Origin: Alphaproteobacteria bacterium UBA2784
GTDB taxonomy: Bacteria > Pseudomonadota > Alphaproteobacteria > Micropepsales > Micropepsaceae
Assembly: GCA_002352285.1 (NCBI GenBank)
Contig: DEIC01000048.1
Coordinates: 13,454-29,485 of the forward strand
Direction of reading: 5' to 3'
DNA length: 16,032 bases
Shown here: positions 1 to 6,308 of the stretch, in pieces
How the letters are laid out: every line of letters begins with the position of its first letter
Numbering within the stretch: position 1 is the first letter of the stretch
Translations under genes and position numbers: made by a program
The notes under the pieces: generated by a model
What the model saw: the letters and a program-made list of their open reading frames with translations, nothing else
Told to the model about the DNA's origin: nothing
Databases searched by the model: none

Positions 1-482
<482 letters not shown>

Positions 483-520
483 CTTCTGCTCCCCCGGGGC
501 GTGCCCAGCACGAGATCGTG

Positions 521-558
521 GTTAACGTCTCGGGTTAATTTAGGGACAAATAGTTAAC
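521..558 (-). promoter_or_regulatory. Cluster of three TTAA (CtrA-type) half-sites in the ctrA promoter region
   Basis: Read toward ctrA, TTAA half-sites lie at 557-554, 538-535 and 525-522, two of them as the palindrome GTTAAC. The two nearest ctrA read TTAACC-N7-TTAACC, which puts nine rather than seven bases between the TTAA cores, so they are not a canonical TTAA-N7-TTAA box. CtrA binds its own promoter in Caulobacter, so autoregulation through these half-sites is plausible. The half-sites are seen directly; binding is inferred. No GANTC methylation site was found between 483 and 690. Confidence 0.45.
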
Positions 559-586
559 AAATGCCTGCCAGCGCCGCCAAGTGGGT

Positions 587-595
587 TGTGGATAA
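587..595 (-). promoter_or_regulatory. Perfect DnaA box
   Basis: The plus strand reads TGTGGATAA, the exact complement of the consensus DnaA box TTATCCACA. It sits in an A+T-rich stretch between ctrA and fliI, about 105 bases upstream of the ctrA start codon. A single box does not make an origin, but DnaA also acts as a transcription factor in Caulobacter, so control of ctrA or fliI is possible. Confidence 0.55.
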
Positions 596-652
596 CTTAT
601 ACAAAATATAGGGGGATTAAGAGGTTACGGCCCGATATTTAGACGGGTTTCT

Positions 653-673
653 GGTCGCGTGCTTTACGCGACC
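653..673. repeat. Perfect 7-bp inverted repeat in the fliI upstream region
   Basis: GGTCGCG (653-659) and CGCGACC (667-673) form a perfect inverted repeat around a 7-base loop. The right arm is exactly the spacer of the CtrA-like box at 663-677. It could be an operator for a dimeric regulator or chance symmetry in GC-rich DNA. No T-run follows, so it is not an intrinsic terminator. Confidence 0.4.
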
Positions 674-677
674 TTAA
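663..677 (+). promoter_or_regulatory. CtrA-like box upstream of fliI
   Basis: TTTA (663-666), seven bases, then TTAA (674-677). This matches the TTAA-N7-TTAA CtrA consensus with one mismatch. CtrA boxes at activated promoters usually overlap the -35 region, so transcription would start around 700-712. That fits a fliI start codon at 733 better than one at 691. Early flagellar genes, including the export ATPase, belong to the CtrA-activated class in Caulobacter. Binding is inferred. Confidence 0.45.
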
Positions 678-732
678 GCGGGTCGGGTGCATGCTCACAG
701 CCGAGATTAAGCACTGTCGCGGAATTCCTGCC

Positions 733-2070
733 ATGCTGGCCCTTCGGCAAGCCATTGAAAATATTCCGGAAACCACGATCTTCGGCCGCGTTGCCGGGGT
801 GCAGGGATTGATGGTTGAAGTGGCGGGCGCGCTTTCCAGCCTGTCGATCGGCTCACGGGTCAATATCGCTGCACGTGATGGCCATGACGTGCCCTGCGAA
901 GTGGCCGGTTTCCGGGCGGGCCGCGCGCTGTGCCTGCCCTTCAAGACGCTGGATGGCGTACGCCTTGGCTGCCGCGCCACAGCAATTTCGGATGTTCCGG
1001 CTGTCCATCCCACCAAAGCGTGGCTGGGTCGCGTCATCAATGCCTTTGGCGAGCCGATTGATGGCAAGGGGCCGCTGCCCCAAGGGAATTATTCCTATCC
1101 GCTGCGCAACGTGCCGCCGCCGGCGCACAAGCGCGCGAAAGTCGGCAGCCGTCTTGATCTGGGCGTGCGCGTACTCAACAGCTTTGCCACGCTCTGCCGT
1201 GGTCAGCGCATGGGCATCTTTGCCGGTTCGGGCGTTGGCAAGTCGGTGCTGCTCTCGATGCTGGCGCGTTACACCGCCTCTGATGTGTCGGTCATCGGCT
1301 TGATCGGCGAACGCGGCCGCGAAGTGAAAGAGTTCATCGAGAATGATCTGGGGCCTGAGGGTCTGGCGCGCTCGATCGTGGTGGTCGCGACGTCGGATGA
1401 ATCAGCGTTGATGCGCCGCCAGGCTGCCAATCTGACGATGGCGCTTTCGGAATATTTCCGCGATCAGGGCAAGGATGTGCTGTGCCTGATGGACAGCGTG
1501 ACGCGCTTTGCCATGGCGCAGCGCGAAATCGGTCTTTCCTGTGGCGAGCCGCCCGCGTCCAAGGGCTATACGCCGACCGTGTTCTCTGAACTGCCGCGCC
1601 TGCTTGAGCGGGCGGGGCCGGGCACGGGCAAGGGTTCGATCACTGGCCTCTTCACCGTTCTGGTGGAAGGTGATGATCATAACGAGCCGATTGCCGACGC
1701 CGTGCGCGGCATTCTCGACGGCCATATCGTGCTGGAGCGTGCGATTGCCGAGCGTGGCCGCTATCCGGCGGTCAATGTGCTCAAATCCGTTTCGCGCACC
1801 ATGCCGCACTGCCATCCCGCCGCCGATCAGGCGGTGATCAGCGAAGCGCGCCGCGTGCTGTCGCTTTACGAGGACATGGCCGAACTCATCCGCCTTGGCG
1901 CCTATCGCCCGGGATCGGATGCGGAAACCGATCAGGCCATCCGCCTCTATCCCGCCATTGAAGCCTTCATGAAACAGGGCAAGGACGAGAAGGCTGATCT
2001 TGCCAAGGGCTTTGCCCAGCTTGCCCAGATCCTCAAGCCGCCTGCGCCTGCCAAAGGAGCCACGCGATGA
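733..2070 (+). CDS. fliI: Flagellar export ATPase FliI
   Basis: Cytoplasmic ATPase of the flagellar type III export apparatus, related to the F1 beta subunit. It works with FliH and FliJ to deliver rod, hook and filament subunits to the FlhA/FlhB gate. From the ATG at 733 the protein has 445 residues, the usual FliI length. The Walker A segment AGSGVGKS lies near residues 164-171, the catalytic-glutamate loop GERGREV near 192-198, the Walker B strand VLCLMDS near 249-255, and the ATPase alpha/beta signature PAVNVLKSVS near 345-354. An in-frame ATG at 691 would add 14 residues unlike FliI N-termini (MLTAEIKHCRGIPA). The CtrA-like box at 663-677 also lies too close to 691. I therefore prefer 733, although its ribosome site (GGAA, about nine bases upstream) is only fair. 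The stop overlaps the fliJ start as ATGA. Confidence 0.95.
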   Translation: MLALRQAIENIPETTIFGRVAGVQGLMVEVAGALSSLSIGSRVNIAARDGHDVPCEVAGFRAGRALCLPFKTLDGVRLGCRATAISDVPAVHPTKAWLGRVINAFGEPIDGKGPLPQGNYSYPLRNVPPPAHKRAKVGSRLDLGVRVLNSFATLCRGQRMGIFAGSGVGKSVLLSMLARYTASDVSVIGLIGERGREVKEFIENDLGPEGLARSIVVVATSDESALMRRQAANLTMALSEYFRDQGKDVLCLMDSVTRFAMAQREIGLSCGEPPASKGYTPTVFSELPRLLERAGPGTGKGSITGLFTVLVEGDDHNEPIADAVRGILDGHIVLERAIAERGRYPAVNVLKSVSRTMPHCHPAADQAVISEARRVLSLYEDMAELIRLGAYRPGSDAETDQAIRLYPAIEAFMKQGKDEKADLAKGFAQLAQILKPPAPAKGATR

Positions 2071-2495
2071 AGTCCCGCGAAACGCTGATCCGTCTCTCGC
2101 GCTTCAAGACTGATGAAGCCAAGCGCAAGCTTGCGGGCCTTGTGGCCATGCGCGACGACCTTCTGCGCAAGCAGAAGGATCTCGAACAATCGCTGTCAGA
2201 CGAACAGCGCAAGGCAACCGAAAACGAGTTCGGGCGCTTTGCCTTTCCGTCCTTCGCCAAGGCGGTGATTGCGCGGCGCGAGAATCTTGCCCGCTCGGTC
2301 ATGGAGATCGAACGCCAGATCGAGGCGGCGCGCGAAGACGTGAATGCGTGCTTCCGCGACCTCAAGAAATACGAACTGGCGGAAGAAGCGCGCCAGCGCC
2401 GCGAAGACGCCGAAACCGCGCGCACCCAGCAGGCCGAGGCCGACGATGTGGCGGTCACGCGCTTTGCCCGTGCCCAGGCTGATCTGCACCGCTGA
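2067..2495 (+). CDS. fliJ: Flagellar export protein FliJ
   Basis: Small coiled-coil component of the flagellar export ATPase complex. In the family it inserts into the FliI hexamer like the gamma subunit of F1 and helps couple export to the proton-motive force. The 142-residue protein is almost all charged helix, with heptad-like Arg/Lys/Glu-rich stretches at about 12-50 and 68-120, and has no signal peptide or membrane segment. The length and the N-terminus MKSRETLIRLSRFKTDEAKRK fit FliJ. The start codon overlaps the fliI stop (ATGA), and a strong ribosome site AAAGGAG lies inside the end of fliI, so the two are translationally coupled. FliJ is poorly conserved, so position next to fliI carries much of the identification. 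Confidence 0.88.
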   Translation: MKSRETLIRLSRFKTDEAKRKLAGLVAMRDDLLRKQKDLEQSLSDEQRKATENEFGRFAFPSFAKAVIARRENLARSVMEIERQIEAAREDVNACFRDLKKYELAEEARQRREDAETARTQQAEADDVAVTRFARAQADLHR

Positions 2496-2570
2496 GGGTT
2501 TCCTGCGTTTTGTCCTGCGCTATGATGCGCACCGTGTGAGTCGCTATCGATTGCCCGAGAACCCTGTTCG

Positions 2571-2707
2571 CCTCCTCCGCCTTCGCGGGGGAGGCACGAT
2601 CCGCTCTTGCGGATCGGGTGGGGGAATGGCGCAAAAGAAGGCCCCCACCCGGATTTGAGTTCGCAGTGCTCACTCAAATCCGACCTCCCCCGCAAAGGCG
2701 GAGGAGG
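2571..2707. repeat. 137-bp cloverleaf-forming palindromic repeat element
   Basis: The outer arms 2571-2594 and 2684-2707 are 24 bases each and match as an inverted repeat at 23 of 24 positions. Between them lie three further inverted repeats, all perfect: GATCCGC/GCGGATC (2598-2604 and 2609-2615, 4-base loop), GGGTGGGGG/CCCCCACCC (2616-2624 and 2642-2650), and CGGATTTGAGT/ACTCAAATCCG (2650-2660 and 2672-2682). One strand can therefore fold into a closed cloverleaf with a long base stem and three arms. It has no open frame of its own and fills most of the fliJ-doxX gap (2496-2757). The shape suggests a dispersed, non-coding intergenic element of the REP/MITE kind. Copy number cannot be judged from this window, and no second copy was noticed here. 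Confidence 0.8.
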
Positions 2708-2757
2708 TGAAAGAAGGAAGTTGGAAATCTGTTAAGTGCGAGTCTTGGGGGTAAGCC

Positions 2758-3171
2758 ATGGCTGTTGCCGAAACCATGACGCCGGTCGTCGGGCGGCTGA
2801 CGATGGCCGCGTTCTTTCTGGTTCCGGCCTGGCTGAAAGTCACTGATTTCTCCGACACGGCGGAGCTGATCGCAGGCAAGGGCGTGCCCGCGGCGCCCTT
2901 CATGCTGGTGATCGCCATTCTGGTCGAGGCGGTTGCGGGGTTCATGCTGGCGCTGGGTTACAAGACGCGCATGGCGGCGCTGACGCTCTTTGCCTATGTG
3001 CTCGTCATCAACATCGTCATGCACGACTATTGGGAAGTGCGCGACCGGCTGGACGCCGCCTATGAGCTGCAGCTTTTTGTGAAAAATCTGGCGATTGCAG
3101 GCGCGCTGCTTCTGCTGGCTGGCTTGGGGCCGGGCCCGTTGTCGCTGGATGAGCGCGGCGGCAAACGCTGA
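2758..3171 (+). CDS. DoxX-family integral membrane protein
   Basis: A 137-residue inner-membrane protein of the DoxX/DoxD-like type. Four hydrophobic segments are visible at about 8-26, 45-66, 70-89 and 106-124, with short charged loops and a basic C-terminus (DERGGKR). The pattern GRLTMAAFFLVPAWLKVTDF, then a GVP turn, then EAVAGFMLALGYKTRMAAL is typical of DoxX-like proteins. Their biochemical role is mostly unknown; some relatives are linked to quinone or redox functions. The ATG at 2758 has GGGGGT six bases upstream. It is separated from fliJ by the cloverleaf element and so is probably not in the fli operon. It converges on the DUF2207 gene with only five bases between the two stop codons and no visible terminator. 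Function is not assigned. Confidence 0.75.
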   Translation: MAVAETMTPVVGRLTMAAFFLVPAWLKVTDFSDTAELIAGKGVPAAPFMLVIAILVEAVAGFMLALGYKTRMAALTLFAYVLVINIVMHDYWEVRDRLDAAYELQLFVKNLAIAGALLLLAGLGPGPLSLDERGGKR

Positions 3172-3176
3172 GCGCG

Positions 3177-4919
3177 CTACCAGCCGCGGCCGCCACCACC
3201 ACCGCCGCCGCCGCCCGAAAAGCCGCCGCCACCGAAACCCGACGACTTGCCCGGCGGTGTTGCCGACGAGGAAACAGCGCGGTTCAGCGACGAACCGATG
3301 GCCGAAGCAAAGGTCGTCATGCGCATGTTGCGGAAATTGCGGCCCGCATACCAGGACGGATGATAGTTGTTCATCGCGTTGGGGTCGGCCAGGCGCATTT
3401 CGCGCTCAAAGGTTTCGCTCCATTCATGCTCGACATCGAGCGCGAGCGCATAGGGCAGGTTCTTCTCAAAGAACTCGGGCGTCATTTTCGGCGGGTTGAG
3501 GACGGCCCAGCGCTGCTGCTCGGCGGTGCCGAGGAACATGCGGAAGCCCTCGATCTCGTCACGCAGCTTCTGGCCGGCGGGCGTTGGCGCCATCATCAGG
3601 CGGAAGAACACAATGATCGCAATGATGGAAGCGGCAATTGCAATACCGGCCAGAATGAGGGGGAAGCCCTCGGGCTGGAAAATAAAGACGCCGCCAATCA
3701 TCGGTGCGAGGAAGAGGAGGCCCGCCGCGGCAGAACCGGCATTGGATTTGAAATTTGCCGGCTCGTGCGTTTTTTCCAGATGGCGCTTTACGGATGCAAC
3801 TGCGGCCTGAAGGCGCGCGTAGTTGCTGTTCTTGAGTTCCAGCTCATTGCCGCCGGCGAAGAGCGCGGTGACGGCGCCGCGTTCGACAGAGGTGAGACCC
3901 TCCATGTCCTCGGTCAGGCGGATGAGTTTGTAACTCGAGGAAAGAAGGCCATCATCCTCCTCAATCTTGAGCTTGCCCTTGGTGGCGAGGGAGACAACGG
4001 TTGCCGCCAGCACCTTGTTGTCAAAGCCCATCTTGCGTAGATAGCGCGCATCGGCGGGCGAGAAATCCTTCGGCGGGCTGAAAAGCGGAATAATGGTACC
4101 GTGGTCGGGATCCTTGCCGACTTCCAGCCAGCGCCGATAGTAGAAAAAGCCAAGACCGCCAGCGGCGATGAGGGCGATGCCTGCGCCCAGATTGTCCACG
4201 ATGAAGCGCCAGAGCTTGTAGAAGAAGCCCGGTTCTTCGATTACGCCCTTCGGCCAGGCGACGGCAATCGTCATGCCTTCCTCGGCCCGCAGCGCGCGGG
4301 TTGTGCGCGCGGTGACAATGCCGGGGCTTGTTTCGGTAATCGTTGCGTTCCGGGCAACCGAACCCTGCCGCCCGGTGAAGACTTCCAGCATTGTGCTCTG
4401 GGCGCCGTTGGGCAGGCGCACAATCGCTTCGGCCTGTTCGATTTCGAAAATCCAGCCATTGCCGGTCACGTTCCAGTAGAGCTCGTCGTGGCCTTCGAAA
4501 AAGCCGAGCTGATCGGATGTGGTGTAAGTGAGCACGTATTCGTGTTCGCCCCGTTCGAGAAACACGTTTTCGTCGCCGATGAAAATCTCAACGCCGTTAT
4601 CGACGGACTCGATGAACCACGGTTCTTCCTTGCCGTCGCGCGTGACGGATTCAAGGTCAAAGCGTACGGTCACGCGCGTGCCGTCGCGGTCCTCGTACTT
4701 GGTGGGAAACTCGCGCACCATGCCGCGCTTGATTGAAAGGCCGTAGGCGTAAAAGCGGATTGTCTCCTTGACCGTCAGTGTGCCATCCGGATTGATGGTA
4801 ACATCCGACTGGAAGAACGAGATGCGCTCCCGTCCGAAATCGTTGGTGCGCGACTGAGCCTCGGCAGGGCCTGCCGCCAATACCAGAAGCAGGACAGCGA
4901 AAAGTGAAAGCATGCGCAT
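3177..4919 (-). CDS. DUF2207 domain membrane protein (full length)
   Basis: Predicted membrane protein of the DUF2207 (YciQ-like) family, 580 residues, function unknown. A signal peptide (1-21, ending AEA) leads into an extracytoplasmic DUF2207 domain at about 30-225. A membrane segment follows at 244-261. A cytoplasmic part carries the family motif SPPKDFSPADARYL (281-294) and a likely winged-helix-like region (295-335). Two more membrane segments lie at 397-413 and 419-441, then a soluble domain and a Gly-rich tail ending GGGGGRGW. Such tails are normal for this family. The ATG at 4919 has a strong ribosome site GGAGGAG about eight bases upstream. It is the last gene of lemA-DUF2207(short)-DUF2207(full), 46 bases after the short paralogue. 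LemA and DUF2207 genes are commonly neighbours, which suggests a shared envelope process. Confidence 0.85.
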   Translation of the reverse strand: MRMLSLFAVLLLVLAAGPAEAQSRTNDFGRERISFFQSDVTINPDGTLTVKETIRFYAYGLSIKRGMVREFPTKYEDRDGTRVTVRFDLESVTRDGKEEPWFIESVDNGVEIFIGDENVFLERGEHEYVLTYTTSDQLGFFEGHDELYWNVTGNGWIFEIEQAEAIVRLPNGAQSTMLEVFTGRQGSVARNATITETSPGIVTARTTRALRAEEGMTIAVAWPKGVIEEPGFFYKLWRFIVDNLGAGIALIAAGGLGFFYYRRWLEVGKDPDHGTIIPLFSPPKDFSPADARYLRKMGFDNKVLAATVVSLATKGKLKIEEDDGLLSSSYKLIRLTEDMEGLTSVERGAVTALFAGGNELELKNSNYARLQAAVASVKRHLEKTHEPANFKSNAGSAAAGLLFLAPMIGGVFIFQPEGFPLILAGIAIAASIIAIIVFFRLMMAPTPAGQKLRDEIEGFRMFLGTAEQQRWAVLNPPKMTPEFFEKNLPYALALDVEHEWSETFEREMRLADPNAMNNYHPSWYAGRNFRNMRMTTFASAIGSSLNRAVSSSATPPGKSSGFGGGGFSGGGGGGGGGRGW

Positions 4920-4965
4920 CTGGGGGCTCCTCCCGGCAATCGGCGCCGCGTGCGACTCCTGAAAA

Positions 4966-5640
4966 TCAGGGCGTATTGTTGGAAAGCATCAGGGCGAGGG
5001 TCAACCCTTCGCCGGGTGCCAGTGGGGTCGTCATGCGGGCTGTGATCACGCTCGCGCCGCTTTCGTCCACACTTTCGCTGCGCTCGACAGTTGCAGCGCC
5101 TGCGCTGGCTGAAATCAGTGTGGCGCGCCAATCTTGCGGTGCGCGGATGCGTGCCTCCGCCATGTCGATGGCGAGACTCCAGCCACGGCCCGTGGCGTCA
5201 TAGCGCAAGGTGCTGAAGCCCCCGTGCCGGACGATGAGGCCAGAGGCGGCATAGGTGATCACATATTCATGGGAGCCATGGTCGAGCAGCACATCGCGAC
5301 TGCCAATGAAGATCTCGAGGACACCTTCAGATGGGGCAAGATGAAAGGGCTCGGGTACGCCGTCGCGTGTCACGGCCTTTACGGCATAGGTCACACTGAC
5401 TGTCCCGCCACCACCATCCAGGACATTGAGCGGCAGCTGGCGCACCAGCCCGCGCTTGATTTCCTGCCCGGCTGCATGAAAGCGGATCGTCTCGACAACA
5501 CTGAGCGATCCGTCGTCATTGATCGTGACGTCTGCAAGGAACCAGGAGATCCGCTCCGCATCCGCTTGCCCGGCAGCTGGCGCTGAGAGCGCGAGAACAG
5601 CCAGGAATGCAAATGCGAAGCGGATGAAGCGCAAGGCCAT
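4966..5640 (-). CDS. Short secreted DUF2207-domain protein (domain-only paralogue)
   Basis: 224 residues: a signal peptide (1-25, hydrophobic core FAFAFLAVLALSAPAAG) followed by a single DUF2207 extracytoplasmic domain to the end. It aligns along its whole length with residues 30-220 of the downstream gene. Shared landmarks include DVTIN.DG.L.V.ETIRF, IKRG.VR..P, VTRDG..EP, EIFIG...V.L..G.HEYV.TY and TG.GW. It stops at LMLSNNTP, exactly where the full-length copy continues toward its membrane segment. All membrane and cytoplasmic parts are missing. Only 46 bases separate it from the next gene and they hold the next ribosome site, so no frameshifted remnant exists. It starts 11 bases after lemA. 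It is probably a free periplasmic or outer-envelope copy from tandem duplication. Function is unknown. Confidence 0.78.
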   Translation of the reverse strand: MALRFIRFAFAFLAVLALSAPAAGQADAERISWFLADVTINDDGSLSVVETIRFHAAGQEIKRGLVRQLPLNVLDGGGGTVSVTYAVKAVTRDGVPEPFHLAPSEGVLEIFIGSRDVLLDHGSHEYVITYAASGLIVRHGGFSTLRYDATGRGWSLAIDMAEARIRAPQDWRATLISASAGAATVERSESVDESGASVITARMTTPLAPGEGLTLALMLSNNTP

Positions 5641-5651
5641 GCGCGTTTCGA

Positions 5652-6215
5652 TCAGCCGAACTTGACCTTCGGCGCGGCGCGGTCGGCGGGATCGTCGATC
5701 TCGAAATATTGCGCCGTCTTGAAGCCGGTGAGGCCCGCAACAATGTTCGACGGCACAGTCTGGACGAGATCGTTATAGTTCCGTGCGGTGCCGTTATAGT
5801 AGCGGCGCGAGAGATTGATCTGCTCTTCCACCTCGGCCAGCTTGTTCTGCAGGTCGCGGAAATTCGCGTCGGCCTTGAGTTCGGGATAAGCCTCGGCGAC
5901 CGCCATGATCTTGCCGATCATGGACGAAATCTGCCGCTCCATCGCCGCGCGCTCCTCAATGGTGGCGGCGCCGCCCTGGCTTGCGGTGCGCAGGCGGGTC
6001 ACCTCCTCGAAGGTGCCCTTTTCGTGCGTCGCATAACCCTTGACCGTTTCGACGATGTTGGGGATCAGGTCGGCGCGGCGCTTCAGCTGGGTTTCAATGC
6101 CGCTCCAGCCCTCATGCACGAGGTTCCGGCTGCGCACGAGCTTGTTGTAGATCGAAATGACGATCAGCAGCACAACGCCGACGACAGCAAGAATGATAAT
6201 GAGATTGGTATCCAT
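5652..6215 (-). CDS. lemA: LemA family protein
   Basis: 187-residue LemA family protein. One N-terminal membrane anchor (residues 4-23, LIIILAVVGVVLLIVISIYN) is followed by a soluble helical-bundle domain. The family signatures are all present: RRADLIPNIVETVKGYATHE (47-66), AYPELKADANFRDLQNKL (109-126), E..INLSRRYYNG (131-142), NYNDL and PSNIVAG (147-161), ending with FEIDDPA. LemA proteins are widespread but their molecular role is not settled. The frequent pairing with DUF2207 or TPM-domain genes points to an envelope or protein-quality function. The ATG at 6215 has GAGGGG eight bases upstream. It is the first gene of a three-gene unit with a good sigma-70-type promoter at 6260-6288, so it is expressed apart from the flagellar operon that ends just upstream. 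Confidence 0.92.
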   Translation of the reverse strand: MDTNLIIILAVVGVVLLIVISIYNKLVRSRNLVHEGWSGIETQLKRRADLIPNIVETVKGYATHEKGTFEEVTRLRTASQGGAATIEERAAMERQISSMIGKIMAVAEAYPELKADANFRDLQNKLAEVEEQINLSRRYYNGTARNYNDLVQTVPSNIVAGLTGFKTAQYFEIDDPADRAAPKVKFG

Positions 6216-6259
6216 CGTGGTCCCCTCAAGGCTTAAGGCGATTTGATCCGCCGTGCAGA

Positions 6260-6288
6260 AATATAGGGACTTGGCGCTTTCGCGTCCA
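6260..6288 (-). promoter_or_regulatory. Sigma-70-type promoter for lemA
   Basis: Read on the minus strand, TGGACG (6288-6283) and TATATT (6265-6260) are separated by exactly 17 bases. The -35 element differs by one base from the TTGACG favoured by the alphaproteobacterial housekeeping sigma, and the -10 element by one base from TATAAT. Transcription would begin near 6253, giving a leader of about 38 bases with the lemA ribosome site. The 93-base gap after flhF shows no terminator. Confidence 0.5.
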
Positions 6289-6308
6289 TAACTTGCGCGG
6301 GCGTCAGG

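Noticed and set aside
483..690. Replication origin suggested by a DnaA box with CtrA half-sites
   Set aside because: Only one perfect DnaA box was found, there is no AT-rich unwinding element of convincing size, and the usual origin neighbours are absent. A promoter region explains the motifs better.
2344..2658. 104-codon plus-strand frame overlapping the end of fliJ and the cloverleaf element
   Set aside because: Its start lies within fliJ in another frame and it runs into the structured repeat. There is no ribosome site or recognisable domain.
2571..2707. tRNA or tmRNA because of the cloverleaf shape
   Set aside because: The arm lengths do not fit a tRNA, there is no anticodon or T-loop consensus and no CCA end, and the outer stem is 24 bp long.
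4920..4965. Possible frameshift that would join the short DUF2207 gene to membrane and cytoplasmic parts
   Set aside because: Only 46 bases separate the two genes, and they contain the ribosome site of the next gene. No remnant of the missing domains exists, so the short form ends cleanly.
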